Shown here one piece after another: positions 1 to 7,598 of a DNA stretch of 10,716 nucleotides (position 1 is its first letter; every line of letters starts with the position of its first letter). This DNA comes from Selenomonas sp. Its GTDB lineage: Bacteria; Bacillota_C; Negativicutes; Selenomonadales; Selenomonadaceae. The stretch spans positions 1 through 10,716 of the forward strand of contig JAGAYB010000138.1 in assembly GCA_017940705.1 (NCBI GenBank), given 5' to 3'. Below the pieces are notes generated by a model. The model ran no database searches. It saw only the letters and a program-made list of their open reading frames with translations, and had not been told where the DNA came from. A program made the position numbers and the translations under genes.

Positions 1-1143
1 TATTACAACGTGCTGAACTACAAGAACCTTATCAAGGTTCAGGAAGATTCGGTCAAGGCTTATCAGGAACATCTGGATAACGTTAATGCTCAGTACCGTG
101 TAGGCACGGTAGCCAAGTCTGACGTGCTGTCCTCGCAGGTAAATCTGGCCAATGCCCAGCAGTCCCTGACCACGGCGCAGAACAATTACGATATTGCTGT
201 GGCTACGCTCAATAATATCGTCGGCCTGCCCACGGATACGGTATTGCAAATTGATGACCAGTTAAAGCATGATTCCTATAATCTCGATTTGAATGACTGC
301 ACCAACTATGCGCTGAACAATCGCGCTGATGGGGCGGCTGCATACTATGCGGTCAAGCAGGCTGAGGCCGGTATCAACACGGCTAAGGCTGGCTGGTATC
401 CGACAGTGACAGCTTCCGGGTCAAAGGCCATTGAGGGCAAGAACGCCTTTGGCAATGACACGAATACATGGGTTTTCGGGGCAACGGCTTCCTGGAATAT
501 TTTTGACAACGGAGTAACCACTGCCGGTGTAAATTCGGCTGAGGCTTCGCTGGTCAAAGCGCAGGAAACGCTGCACCAAAAAGATGAAACCATTCAGCTG
601 GATGTGCGCACGGCCTTTTTGAACCTGCAGGCAGCGGAGAAAAACATCAAGACCACTGAGGTAGCTGTAGAACAGGCCAGAGAAGATTTGAAAATCGCTA
701 ATGTGCGTTACGGAGCCGGTGTGGGCACCAATCTGGATGTTATGGATGCCACGGAGAAAATGACGGCAGCCCAGACCAACTACTACACGGCGCTGTACAA
801 GTACAATGTTTCCAAGGCTGCTCTGGATAAGGCGATGGGCATTCCTGTGGATATCAATGTGGCTAAATATAAGACCTCCCAGATGGAGGGCAACCGGGTC
901 AGGAAAGTGCGTGAAGATGCCAAGGTTACGGAAAATCCCGTACTCGAACTGAGTCAGGCGGCCAAGACAGCATCAAAGGAAGAGGCCAAGGCCGGACGTC
1001 AGGCTGAACGGGCAGTGGCTGCCAAGGCCGGCAAAGAAAAGCAGGCCGTAAAACAGGAGAAGGCTGCTGAGACCAAGACAGCGCCAGCTGCGCAGGAGCA
1101 GCCTGCCAGCACCGGTACGGTAGCCAGTGAAATGGCAAACTAA
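1..1143 (+). CDS. TolC-family outer membrane channel protein, 5' truncated
   Basis: The reading frame is open from base 1, so the gene starts upstream of the window; the GTG at 10 is an internal Val codon, not a start. The 380 visible residues hold most of a TolC/OEP protein, a trimeric outer-membrane duct for efflux pumps or type I secretion. The two-fold internal repeat of the family is visible: a first helical hairpin ending in VGLP (about residue 77), then a second ending in MGIP (about residue 282). Each is preceded by the typical 'Y..G..T..DVL/DVMD' helix with Gln/Asn/Ala-rich heptads. Barrel strands with alternating aromatics lie around residues 155-170 (motif SWNIFDNG). After residue 298 comes an Ala/Lys/Glu-rich tail that is not part of the fold. 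It is followed 45 nt later by tamB, probably in one operon. The family call is firm; the exported substrate cannot be told. Confidence 0.93.
   Translation, partial: YYNVLNYKNLIKVQEDSVKAYQEHLDNVNAQYRVGTVAKSDVLSSQVNLANAQQSLTTAQNNYDIAVATLNNIVGLPTDTVLQIDDQLKHDSYNLDLNDCTNYALNNRADGAAAYYAVKQAEAGINTAKAGWYPTVTASGSKAIEGKNAFGNDTNTWVFGATASWNIFDNGVTTAGVNSAEASLVKAQETLHQKDETIQLDVRTAFLNLQAAEKNIKTTEVAVEQAREDLKIANVRYGAGVGTNLDVMDATEKMTAAQTNYYTALYKYNVSKAALDKAMGIPVDINVAKYKTSQMEGNRVRKVREDAKVTENPVLELSQAAKTASKEEAKAGRQAERAVAAKAGKEKQAVKQEKAAETKTAPAAQEQPASTGTVASEMAN
892..1140 (+). other. Ala/Lys/Glu/Gln-rich C-terminal tail of the TolC-like protein
   Basis: The last 83 or so residues consist largely of A, K, E, Q, R and T, with clusters such as SKEEAKAGRQAERAVAAKAG and a Pro/Ala/Gln-rich end. 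It lies beyond the second TolC repeat, where channel proteins of this family normally end or carry a shorter tail. In TolC the C-terminus faces the periplasm, so this region should be periplasmic and either disordered or a single charged helix. A role in contacting peptidoglycan or an inner-membrane partner is only inference. Confidence 0.7.
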
Positions 1144-1188
1144 GCATGACAAATTACCGCCCCGGGCAGGGCTTTTGAGGAGATAGTG

Positions 1189-4100
1189 ATGAAGGCAAAC
1201 ACGTGGAAAATATGGGCTTTGGCTTGTGGCCTGATTATGATGGCGATAAGCGGCTTTTGGTACTATACGCAGACAAATGCCTTCATGGCTGCCGCCGGGG
1301 ACAAGGTATCCCAGCTGGCTTCCCAAGCTCTGGCAACCGAGGTGCAAATTGGGGAAATAGAAGTAAATTCCCTTAATGACATAAAACTGCATAATCTGGC
1401 TGTTTATGACAAGCAGGCGGAGCTGATTGCCCGTGCCGAGGAGGCACGGGTCAGCTATCGCCTGCTTGCGGCGGTTTCAGACCCTGCGGATGCGGTTAAG
1501 GAAATTTCTGTCAAAGGTGTGAAGGCTGTACTGTCTGAACGCTCAGACGGCAGCTGGAACGTGCTGGATTTGGTGTCCGGTGAATCCAGTAATCAGGCAT
1601 TTCACGGCAAGGTTACAGTGGAAGACGGTCAGCTGACTGTGCGCCGCCAGGGGCAGGAACTGCAGCTGGATAATGTTCAGGCAGCGGTGGATATGGGAGA
1701 GTATCCCGTAGCCAAAGCGAAGTTTTCGGCTGTAAACGCCGGTGCAAATCTCTCGGGGACGGCAACGATTTCTGACAACAGGCAGATAATCAGCGCGCAG
1801 GTGTCGGGGGCTGATATCACCAACTACATCGGCTACCTGCCACAGGGAACCCTGCCGGACAATGTGGTTATCAAAGGCGGCAAAATTGAACAGGGCAGCT
1901 TTAATCTTTACCGCAGGGATGAGGATATTTCCTTCAGCGGTGATGTGAGCTTGACTGACGGCACGGTTACTGTCGAAGGTACGGACATTGAAAATATCTC
2001 CGGTCATGGTGCCTTTACCAACGAGGAATTGCTGCTGAATGTCAAGGCCGAAAGCAATGGCCAAAAGGCCGGTGTACACGGCAAAATAAAACATTTGCAG
2101 ACCACGCCGTATCTGGATTTGGAAGCTCAGGGGGAAGATTTTGACCCCAGCAGGATTTTGCACAATATTCCCTATAGCGGCGCGGCCAGTTTTAAAGCCC
2201 GCATTACCGGTGCTTTCAGCAATCCCAGCGTTGACGGTCATGTAAATGTGCCGTCCGGGCAGGCATTGGACGTACCTTTTAGCGGTGCGGCAGCGGACGT
2301 GCGCTATCAGGATAAAAATCTCTTTGTGCGCAATTTTACAGCGCAGGTCATGGGGGGCAAAATCGGCGGCGAGCTGGTGCTGTCCACTGAAAATATGGGC
2401 TATACGGCACATTTGCAGGCTGATGATTTGGATATCGCGCAGATTGCAGGGCTGGTGCCGGAGATGGCCGGCGCGTCGGGCCGTGTTTCGGCAGATCTGG
2501 GCGGCAATGGTGTGGGCGCGGATTTGAGCAAGTTGCAGCTCTACGGCAGTGCCAGCCTGAAAAATGCCGCTTATCACGGTTTGCAGATAGACAGAGCCAG
2601 CACCTCGCTGCATCTGGATGATGATGATTTGCGCCTTGATTATTTAAGCGTTAAGATGCCGAACCACAGCAGTCTTGGGCTGGAAGGCACAATTCAGGAT
2701 ATGCGCGGGCAGGCCAGACTGAATTTGAACTTTTATGGCGGTCATGTTGACTTGTCATTGCTGAGCAGTATTGATGAACGCCTTGATATGGCCGGTCTGG
2801 CTGATTTCAAGGGTACGGTGCGCGGTGACCGCAACAATCCCCGGGTAGAGATAAAATTTGCCGGCAATCACGGCCGCATCTTTAAGCAGCCGTTTGACAG
2901 CCTGAAATTTGCGGCCAGCGGCAGTCTGGACGGCATCGGTATTGACGATTTCCTGATGGAGAAAAATGGTAAGGAAGTCTGGCGGGCCGCCGGTTCAGTC
3001 GGCTTTACCGGCGCAAAAAAAATCAATTTGCAGCTTGATACCATGGGCGCCAGAATGGAAGACATCATGGCGCTGATTGCACCCGACCAGCCCTTGACAG
3101 GTAATGTCGACAATATCATCAAGGTGACAGGGACACTTGATAATCCGCAGGCGGTGGGCTACATCCATTTCTATCGGGGCAGTTATCACGGTGTGCTGCT
3201 TTCCGGTATGGACGGAGACTATTTTCTGGAAAACGGCGTCCTGCGCCTGCAGGATTTCCATGCGTACTCGCCGATGATTGATATGGTCTTGAACGGCACG
3301 CTCACGACGACAACGCAGGCGCTTGACATGGAAGTGGTGGCCAGCGATATTGACTTGAAGCGTGTTCAGCATAAGCTGCCCTATGAGGTCAGCGGCCATG
3401 GCACCTTTAAAGGTAAATTGCAGGGGACGCTTACCCGTCCGGAATTCTACGGAGTTCTGGATGCGCCGCATATTATCATGAATGACCAGGCGATAGATAA
3501 CCTGCACGGTATGGTTAAATATCGCAATGACAAATTCGACATAGACCACTTTGGTTTTGAGCAGCAGGGCGGCACTTATGATATGGAGCTGTCCTACGAT
3601 ACCAGCAGTGATGCCCTCAATGGTGATGTAGTGATTGCCGGGGCGGAAATCAGTGCTGTGGCGGCACTGGTGAACCATAAGACGGATGTGCTTTCCGGCA
3701 AGGCGGATTTGACCGCGCATATCGGCGGTACGGGGCAGAATCCGGCTGTGACCGTAACTGGCAGCATTGCTCAGGGCGTGGCCGGTGGTTATGATATCCA
3801 TAACGTAGCGCTTGATTTGCAGCTTATCAATAGAATTCTGTACATCAATAAATTGTCGGGCAGTCAGGGGGCTGACGGCATCTTTACGGCAACGGGGACG
3901 GTAGACTTCAGCGGCCCGATTGCGGCGAAGTTCTCTGCAAAGCAGCTGGATTTTGGCATGTTCACCGGTCTGGCAGGCTTAAAGGCCAAGGGCGTAACAG
4001 GCAAGGCCGATATTGAGGCGGTTTTTGGCGGTTATATAAACAATCCGTCAGCTGAGGTAACGCTGCAGGCGGTAAACGGCGGCATTCAGGGTGCGGCCTT

Positions 4101-5547
4101 TGATACCATGACAGGGCAGGTAACCCTGAAAAACGGTTTGCTCGATGTAAAAAATTTGCGCGTAAATAAGCAGGTCGGTGAACGCAACTGCGCCGTTGAG
4201 GCCAAAGGCATTGTCCCCATGCGCGCGCTGAATGCCGGTCAGGACGAATGGCTGAATGACTATGAGCAGATGCAGCTGACCGTGGGGCTGGAGAATGCGG
4301 ATTTATCCCTGCTGCCGACGTTGTCACCGGAAATCGACTGGGCCATGGGCGCAACCGCCGGTGACTTAAAAATTCATGGTACGCTGGCACACCCCCTGAT
4401 TGATGGCAGTGTCCAGATTCCCAGCGGCTCGATGAAGCTGAAATCACTGGAACTGCCGGTTACTGATATGGCAGCTAGAATAAAATTTACCGGGAATAAA
4501 GTGACAGTTGAAGAATTTTTTGGTAAAATGGGCGGTGGCACATATAATCTGCAAGGAAATTTGACCATGAACGGCTGGCAGCCGGAACATTATGATTTTT
4601 CGCTGGTCTGCAAAGAATTGGGAATTAAGAGCAAGGTTTTCACAGGGCCGTTAAATGGTGAGCTCCATGTGAGTGACACTGATTTTTACGGACAGCACTT
4701 GCCCAAGATTTCCGGGAGATTTGATTTTAGTGATTGTATGGTTTCCGTGCCGACAATCCCGGATAGTGATGGGCAGATGCCGGAAATGGTCTTTGACGTG
4801 CAGGTCAATGTGGGGCAAAAGGTGCATCTTTACAGTGCCTACCTGTATGATATGTATCTGGATGGCGCTTTCCATGTTGGTGGCATTACGAGCCATCCCA
4901 AGATGTCTGGCAGCTTAAATGTTAAACGCGGCGGCACGATAAACTACCTGAAGACAGAGTTCAATATCCGTCAGGGTGTGGCTAACTTCAATCAGGTGGC
5001 TTCCTTCATGCCCAGCATTGATTTCTTTGCCGACACAAAACTGACACAGGCGCGTGTGTTCCTGTCGGTTAGAGGGCCATTGGGCGCGGCAACTATGAGG
5101 CTTACGTCCAGCCCGGCGATGAGCCAGACACAGATTATACAGCTGCTCACCCTGCGCGATGCTTACAGGCATGGACAGACGAATATGAATGCCGGCGATA
5201 TGCTGGTAGTGGGACTGCAGATGAGTTTCCTGTCGGAAATAGAAACGGCTATGCGTGATTATTTATATCTTGACCGGCTGACAATTTCCCGGGGGAATGG
5301 CTCAATCTTCAGCAATCGCACAAATAACACAACAGAAAAAGAAATTAACGAAAACAAATATGATTTTAATATTTCTGTGGGAAAATATGTAGCAGACAGA
5401 GTTATGGTGAAATACACCCATGGGGTAGGCGGCGATAATATCAATCGCTATGGCTTCCAGTATGACGTGAGTGATAATGTGGGCCTTACGCTGGAACAGG
5501 AAAGTGGTGACTACATCATGGGCGTGGAAGCCAGATTCAATTTCTAG
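1189..5547 (+). CDS. tamB: TamB / AsmA-like translocation and assembly module protein (DUF490)
   Basis: This is a 1452-residue protein, longer than the E. coli TamB (about 1260). A GTG at 1186 and an ATG at 1189 are both in frame. The Shine-Dalgarno GAGGAG at 1177-1182 leaves 6 nt to the ATG but only 3 nt to the GTG, so ATG is chosen. Residues 8-26 form one hydrophobic N-terminal segment that would anchor the protein in the inner membrane. A long beta-rich, Gly/Asp-rich periplasmic body with repeated 'NP.V.G' motifs follows. The last 350 or so residues match the TamB C-terminal domain (NVKRGGTINYLKTEF; GPLGAATMRLTSSP; TQIIQLLTL) and end in the aromatic strand GVEARFNF. TamB proteins span the periplasm as a hydrophobic beta-groove, helping outer-membrane protein assembly with TamA or BamA and/or moving phospholipids. 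It sits directly before bamA. Identification is strong; the exact role in this organism is inferred. Confidence 0.95.
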   Translation: MKANTWKIWALACGLIMMAISGFWYYTQTNAFMAAAGDKVSQLASQALATEVQIGEIEVNSLNDIKLHNLAVYDKQAELIARAEEARVSYRLLAAVSDPADAVKEISVKGVKAVLSERSDGSWNVLDLVSGESSNQAFHGKVTVEDGQLTVRRQGQELQLDNVQAAVDMGEYPVAKAKFSAVNAGANLSGTATISDNRQIISAQVSGADITNYIGYLPQGTLPDNVVIKGGKIEQGSFNLYRRDEDISFSGDVSLTDGTVTVEGTDIENISGHGAFTNEELLLNVKAESNGQKAGVHGKIKHLQTTPYLDLEAQGEDFDPSRILHNIPYSGAASFKARITGAFSNPSVDGHVNVPSGQALDVPFSGAAADVRYQDKNLFVRNFTAQVMGGKIGGELVLSTENMGYTAHLQADDLDIAQIAGLVPEMAGASGRVSADLGGNGVGADLSKLQLYGSASLKNAAYHGLQIDRASTSLHLDDDDLRLDYLSVKMPNHSSLGLEGTIQDMRGQARLNLNFYGGHVDLSLLSSIDERLDMAGLADFKGTVRGDRNNPRVEIKFAGNHGRIFKQPFDSLKFAASGSLDGIGIDDFLMEKNGKEVWRAAGSVGFTGAKKINLQLDTMGARMEDIMALIAPDQPLTGNVDNIIKVTGTLDNPQAVGYIHFYRGSYHGVLLSGMDGDYFLENGVLRLQDFHAYSPMIDMVLNGTLTTTTQALDMEVVASDIDLKRVQHKLPYEVSGHGTFKGKLQGTLTRPEFYGVLDAPHIIMNDQAIDNLHGMVKYRNDKFDIDHFGFEQQGGTYDMELSYDTSSDALNGDVVIAGAEISAVAALVNHKTDVLSGKADLTAHIGGTGQNPAVTVTGSIAQGVAGGYDIHNVALDLQLINRILYINKLSGSQGADGIFTATGTVDFSGPIAAKFSAKQLDFGMFTGLAGLKAKGVTGKADIEAVFGGYINNPSAEVTLQAVNGGIQGAAFDTMTGQVTLKNGLLDVKNLRVNKQVGERNCAVEAKGIVPMRALNAGQDEWLNDYEQMQLTVGLENADLSLLPTLSPEIDWAMGATAGDLKIHGTLAHPLIDGSVQIPSGSMKLKSLELPVTDMAARIKFTGNKVTVEEFFGKMGGGTYNLQGNLTMNGWQPEHYDFSLVCKELGIKSKVFTGPLNGELHVSDTDFYGQHLPKISGRFDFSDCMVSVPTIPDSDGQMPEMVFDVQVNVGQKVHLYSAYLYDMYLDGAFHVGGITSHPKMSGSLNVKRGGTINYLKTEFNIRQGVANFNQVASFMPSIDFFADTKLTQARVFLSVRGPLGAATMRLTSSPAMSQTQIIQLLTLRDAYRHGQTNMNAGDMLVVGLQMSFLSEIETAMRDYLYLDRLTISRGNGSIFSNRTNNTTEKEINENKYDFNISVGKYVADRVMVKYTHGVGGDNINRYGFQYDVSDNVGLTLEQESGDYIMGVEARFNF
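2221..4923 (+). repeat. About 102-residue modular repeat inside tamB
   Basis: A module-start motif of the form '(N/R/H)P-x-hydrophobic-x-G' recurs in the translated protein. Its conserved codon pair begins at about 2221, 2836, 3142, 3436, 3739, 4042, 4390 and 4894. Degenerate copies lie at about 2530 (SKLQLYG) and 4699 (LPKISG). Steps are 309, 306, 306, 294, 303, 303, 348, 309 and 195 nt, so most are 98-103 codons. Each module tends to finish with a 'L.V.NF/L' strand. The repeat is at protein level; the DNA copies are diverged. It fits the repeating beta-groove fold known for TamB/AsmA-like proteins. Confidence 0.7.
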
Positions 5548-5556
5548 TCGAAAAAA

Positions 5557-5570
5557 CATGTATTTACATG
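5557..5570. promoter_or_regulatory. CATGTA-TT-TACATG inverted repeat just upstream of the bamA ribosome binding site
   Basis: Six-base arms separated by 2 nt lie in the 40-nt tamB-bamA gap. They end 4 nt before the GGAGGT ribosome binding site at 5575-5580. As RNA it would be a weak hairpin (CATG stem, six-base loop); as DNA it looks like a short operator. The left arm plus one base (CATGTAT) recurs in the leader before the first ompH gene at 7527-7533. Function is unproven. Confidence 0.35.
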
Positions 5571-5587
5571 ATTGGGAGGTTTGACCT

Positions 5588-7465
5588 TTGACTAAGGGAA
5601 ATAAACGGTTTTTAGTATATGCAGTTGCTTTGGCAACTGGGATTTCCACTTTGCCGGGAATCGCTTATGCGGAAACGGCTGCCAATGCGACCGCAGCCCG
5701 GACAGCTCAGGAAGCGGCTGCACCGCAGGGCAGTCAGGAACAGGCGGCATCCTCGGAGAACCCACGTACTGCTGAGTGGATTAAGAATCGTCCGCAGGAG
5801 GACGTAATAGAAAAATACGGCAAGGAATACGAGGGACAGACCATTGTCGATACAGTGTTTGACGGAACTACAGCGGCTACGGAAAGTACCGCCAAGGCGG
5901 CACTCACCATGCGTACCGGCGATATGTTTACTGTCAAAGGCATGAATAATGACAGAGAGGCCATTTACAACACAGGCTATTTCTACGACTTGTTCCCCAC
6001 CTTTGAAAAGGTTCCCGAAGGCGTGGTAATCACCTACCATGTCTTGGAAAATCCAGTCTTAAAGGGTGTCACCATCACAGGCAATACTGTTTACAAGACG
6101 GAAGACCTGCTGAAAAATATCACGGTGAAAAACGGTGATATTCTGAACAGCCGCACGCTGCAGGAAAATATTCAGGGTATAAAGGAAACCTACCGTAAGG
6201 ACGGCTATATTCTGGCCAAGGTTACCGATATGAATATTGATACAGATGGACATCTCACCCTGAAAATAAATGAAGGCACGCTGGAAGGCTATAAGGTCAA
6301 GGGCAACACCAAGACCAAGGATTATGTAATTCTGCGTGAAATGCGGCAGAAACCGGGGGAACCCTTTAACTCCAAGAAAGCCCGCCGCAGCATGCAGCGC
6401 GTTTACAATCTGGGCTTCTTTGAAGATGTCAATATCAAAATGAATCCCGGCGTGGAACCTAATGCCGTGGTTATGGAGTTGGATGTCAAGGAAAAACGCA
6501 CTGGTACCTTTGGCATCGGTGCCGGCTATAGTACGGCTGACGGTGTTATCGGTATGGTCAGCATCGGTGACACCAACTTCCGTGGTACCGGTGATGCAGT
6601 CAGCCTCACCTTTGAAAAGAGCGGCAGCGAAACAGATGCCCGAGGCTATACCTTTTCATGGCGTCATCCGTGGATTGACAAGAAGGAAACCGTGGGCACA
6701 CTGCGCATTTATAACCGTACCTACCAGTACGATGACTATGACACAGACGGCAACCTGACGGAAAGCTACATGCGTAAGTATTCCGGCGGTGAAATCACGT
6801 TAGGCCGCCCTGTTAGTGAGTATTCCACCAATTACCTGACGTTCCGCAACCGTAATGATAAATATGAGCGCCATATCAAAAATAAGGGAAAGGACCGCAG
6901 CGGCGACGCTTATAAGGGATGGCGGGATGATAACTTCGGCCTGACCAGAAGCGTTACTTTCAGCCATGTGACGGATACCCGTGATAATGTTTACAATCCA
7001 ACCACGGGCGGCCGGGTAAGTCTGACCGGTGAAGTGGCAGGTCTGGGCGGTGACTTTAATTTCCAGAAAGTCACCATTGAAGATCAGCGTTATATAAAGG
7101 TCGGACATGCTCAGGTTTTAGCCCTGCGCGGTCAGTACGGCGTCGGCCGTGGGGAAATTTCCGAGTTCAATCTGTATAAGGTGGGCGGTCAGAACAGTCT
7201 GCGCGGCTACCGTGAGGATCAGTTCCGCGGCACACGTATGGCGCTGGCGACGCTGGAATACCGTTTCCCCATCATCAGCAAGGTACAGGGCGCGCTCTTT
7301 ACCGACTGGGGGTCGGCCTGGACTGATGGGTTTACACCGAAAGACCTTAAGGGCAGTATCGGCGTAGGTTTAGCGCTTAATACACCACTGGGGCCGCTGC
7401 GTCTTGACTATGGCCGCGGCAAAAACGGCGGCCGGGTACACTTTACCGTAGGCGGCACCTTCTAA
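5588..7465 (+). CDS. bamA: BamA, outer membrane protein assembly factor (Omp85 family)
   Basis: BamA is the central insertase that folds beta-barrel proteins into the outer membrane. Translation starts at TTG 5588, 7 nt after a strong GGAGGT. The product has 625 residues. A signal peptide is evident, with likely cleavage after AYA at residue 28. An Ala/Gln/Glu-rich linker spans about 29-65. Three POTRA domains follow at about 84-155 ('YNTGYFYDLFPTFEKVPEGV'), 156-230 and 231-305 ('YNLGFFEDVNIKM'). The Omp85 barrel is about 306-625, with the loop-6 motif SLRGY (R539, G540), the DTRDNVYNPTTGG segment and a C-terminal strand ending in Phe (VGGTF). E. coli BamA has five POTRAs and about 810 residues, so this is a short form. 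It is 40 nt downstream of tamB and upstream of the Skp-like chaperones, as expected for its partners. A TamA-type Omp85 is less likely given the neighbours and the presence of lpxD and ompH. Confidence 0.95.
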   Translation: MTKGNKRFLVYAVALATGISTLPGIAYAETAANATAARTAQEAAAPQGSQEQAASSENPRTAEWIKNRPQEDVIEKYGKEYEGQTIVDTVFDGTTAATESTAKAALTMRTGDMFTVKGMNNDREAIYNTGYFYDLFPTFEKVPEGVVITYHVLENPVLKGVTITGNTVYKTEDLLKNITVKNGDILNSRTLQENIQGIKETYRKDGYILAKVTDMNIDTDGHLTLKINEGTLEGYKVKGNTKTKDYVILREMRQKPGEPFNSKKARRSMQRVYNLGFFEDVNIKMNPGVEPNAVVMELDVKEKRTGTFGIGAGYSTADGVIGMVSIGDTNFRGTGDAVSLTFEKSGSETDARGYTFSWRHPWIDKKETVGTLRIYNRTYQYDDYDTDGNLTESYMRKYSGGEITLGRPVSEYSTNYLTFRNRNDKYERHIKNKGKDRSGDAYKGWRDDNFGLTRSVTFSHVTDTRDNVYNPTTGGRVSLTGEVAGLGGDFNFQKVTIEDQRYIKVGHAQVLALRGQYGVGRGEISEFNLYKVGGQNSLRGYREDQFRGTRMALATLEYRFPIISKVQGALFTDWGSAWTDGFTPKDLKGSIGVGLALNTPLGPLRLDYGRGKNGGRVHFTVGGTF

Positions 7466-7491
7466 GCCGGGACGTTTATTTTAAGTTTGCC

Positions 7492-7520
7492 TTGAATAAG
7501 AAAAAATAGTTTGTTATAAT
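7492..7520 (+). promoter_or_regulatory. Sigma-70/sigma-A type promoter for the ompH-ompH-ompH-lpxD genes
   Basis: A -35 box TTGAAT (7492-7497) and a perfect -10 box TATAAT (7515-7520) are separated by exactly 17 nt. The -10 is extended by TGT at 7512-7514. Transcription should start near 7527, giving a leader of about 72 nt before the ATG at 7599. It is the best promoter match I saw in the window and lies in its longest gap. Position and spacing are seen directly; activity is inferred. Confidence 0.75.
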
Positions 7521-7526
7521 GTTTCT

Positions 7527-7551
7527 CATGTATGGTGTTTTACGATACATA
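7527..7551 (+). promoter_or_regulatory. Inverted repeat ATGTAT...ATACAT in the ompH leader
   Basis: Arms at 7528-7533 and 7545-7550 surround an 11-nt spacer, immediately at the predicted transcription start. The six A/U-rich pairs make a weak RNA hairpin. An operator overlapping the start site is an equally plausible reading. CATGTAT is shared with the inverted repeat before bamA. Confidence 0.3.
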
Positions 7552-7598
7552 AATAGGGATATATGAATCACCCTTTAGGGGAAAAGGAGATTTTTACA

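Noticed and set aside
1159..1176. GCCC...GGGC followed by TTTT between tolC and tamB, resembling a small terminator.
   Set aside because: The stem is only 4 bp with a run of four T, and it directly abuts the tamB ribosome binding site. It is too weak to call.
1543..2613. Long open frame on the - strand (356 codons) inside tamB.
   Set aside because: It lies opposite a well-supported tamB domain, has no ribosome binding site or recognisable motifs, and its composition fits a shadow of the + strand codon bias.
2995..3801. Second long - strand open frame (268 codons) inside tamB.
   Set aside because: Same reasoning: antisense shadow of a continuous, recognisable TamB repeat region.
5581..5618. 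TTGACC followed by a TAGTAT box as a possible promoter at the start of bamA.
   Set aside because: The spacing is about 26 nt and the boxes fall within the start of the coding region, so it is not a workable promoter.
7453..7480. CGGC...GCCG inverted repeat around the bamA stop with a T-rich stretch after it.
   Set aside because: The stem is four pairs with a long loop and the T-rich stretch is interrupted. It is not adequate for a terminator call.
7571..7581. CCCTTTAGGGG as a hairpin in the ompH leader.
   Set aside because: Only three or four pairs with a minimal loop; it is probably incidental beside the ribosome binding site.
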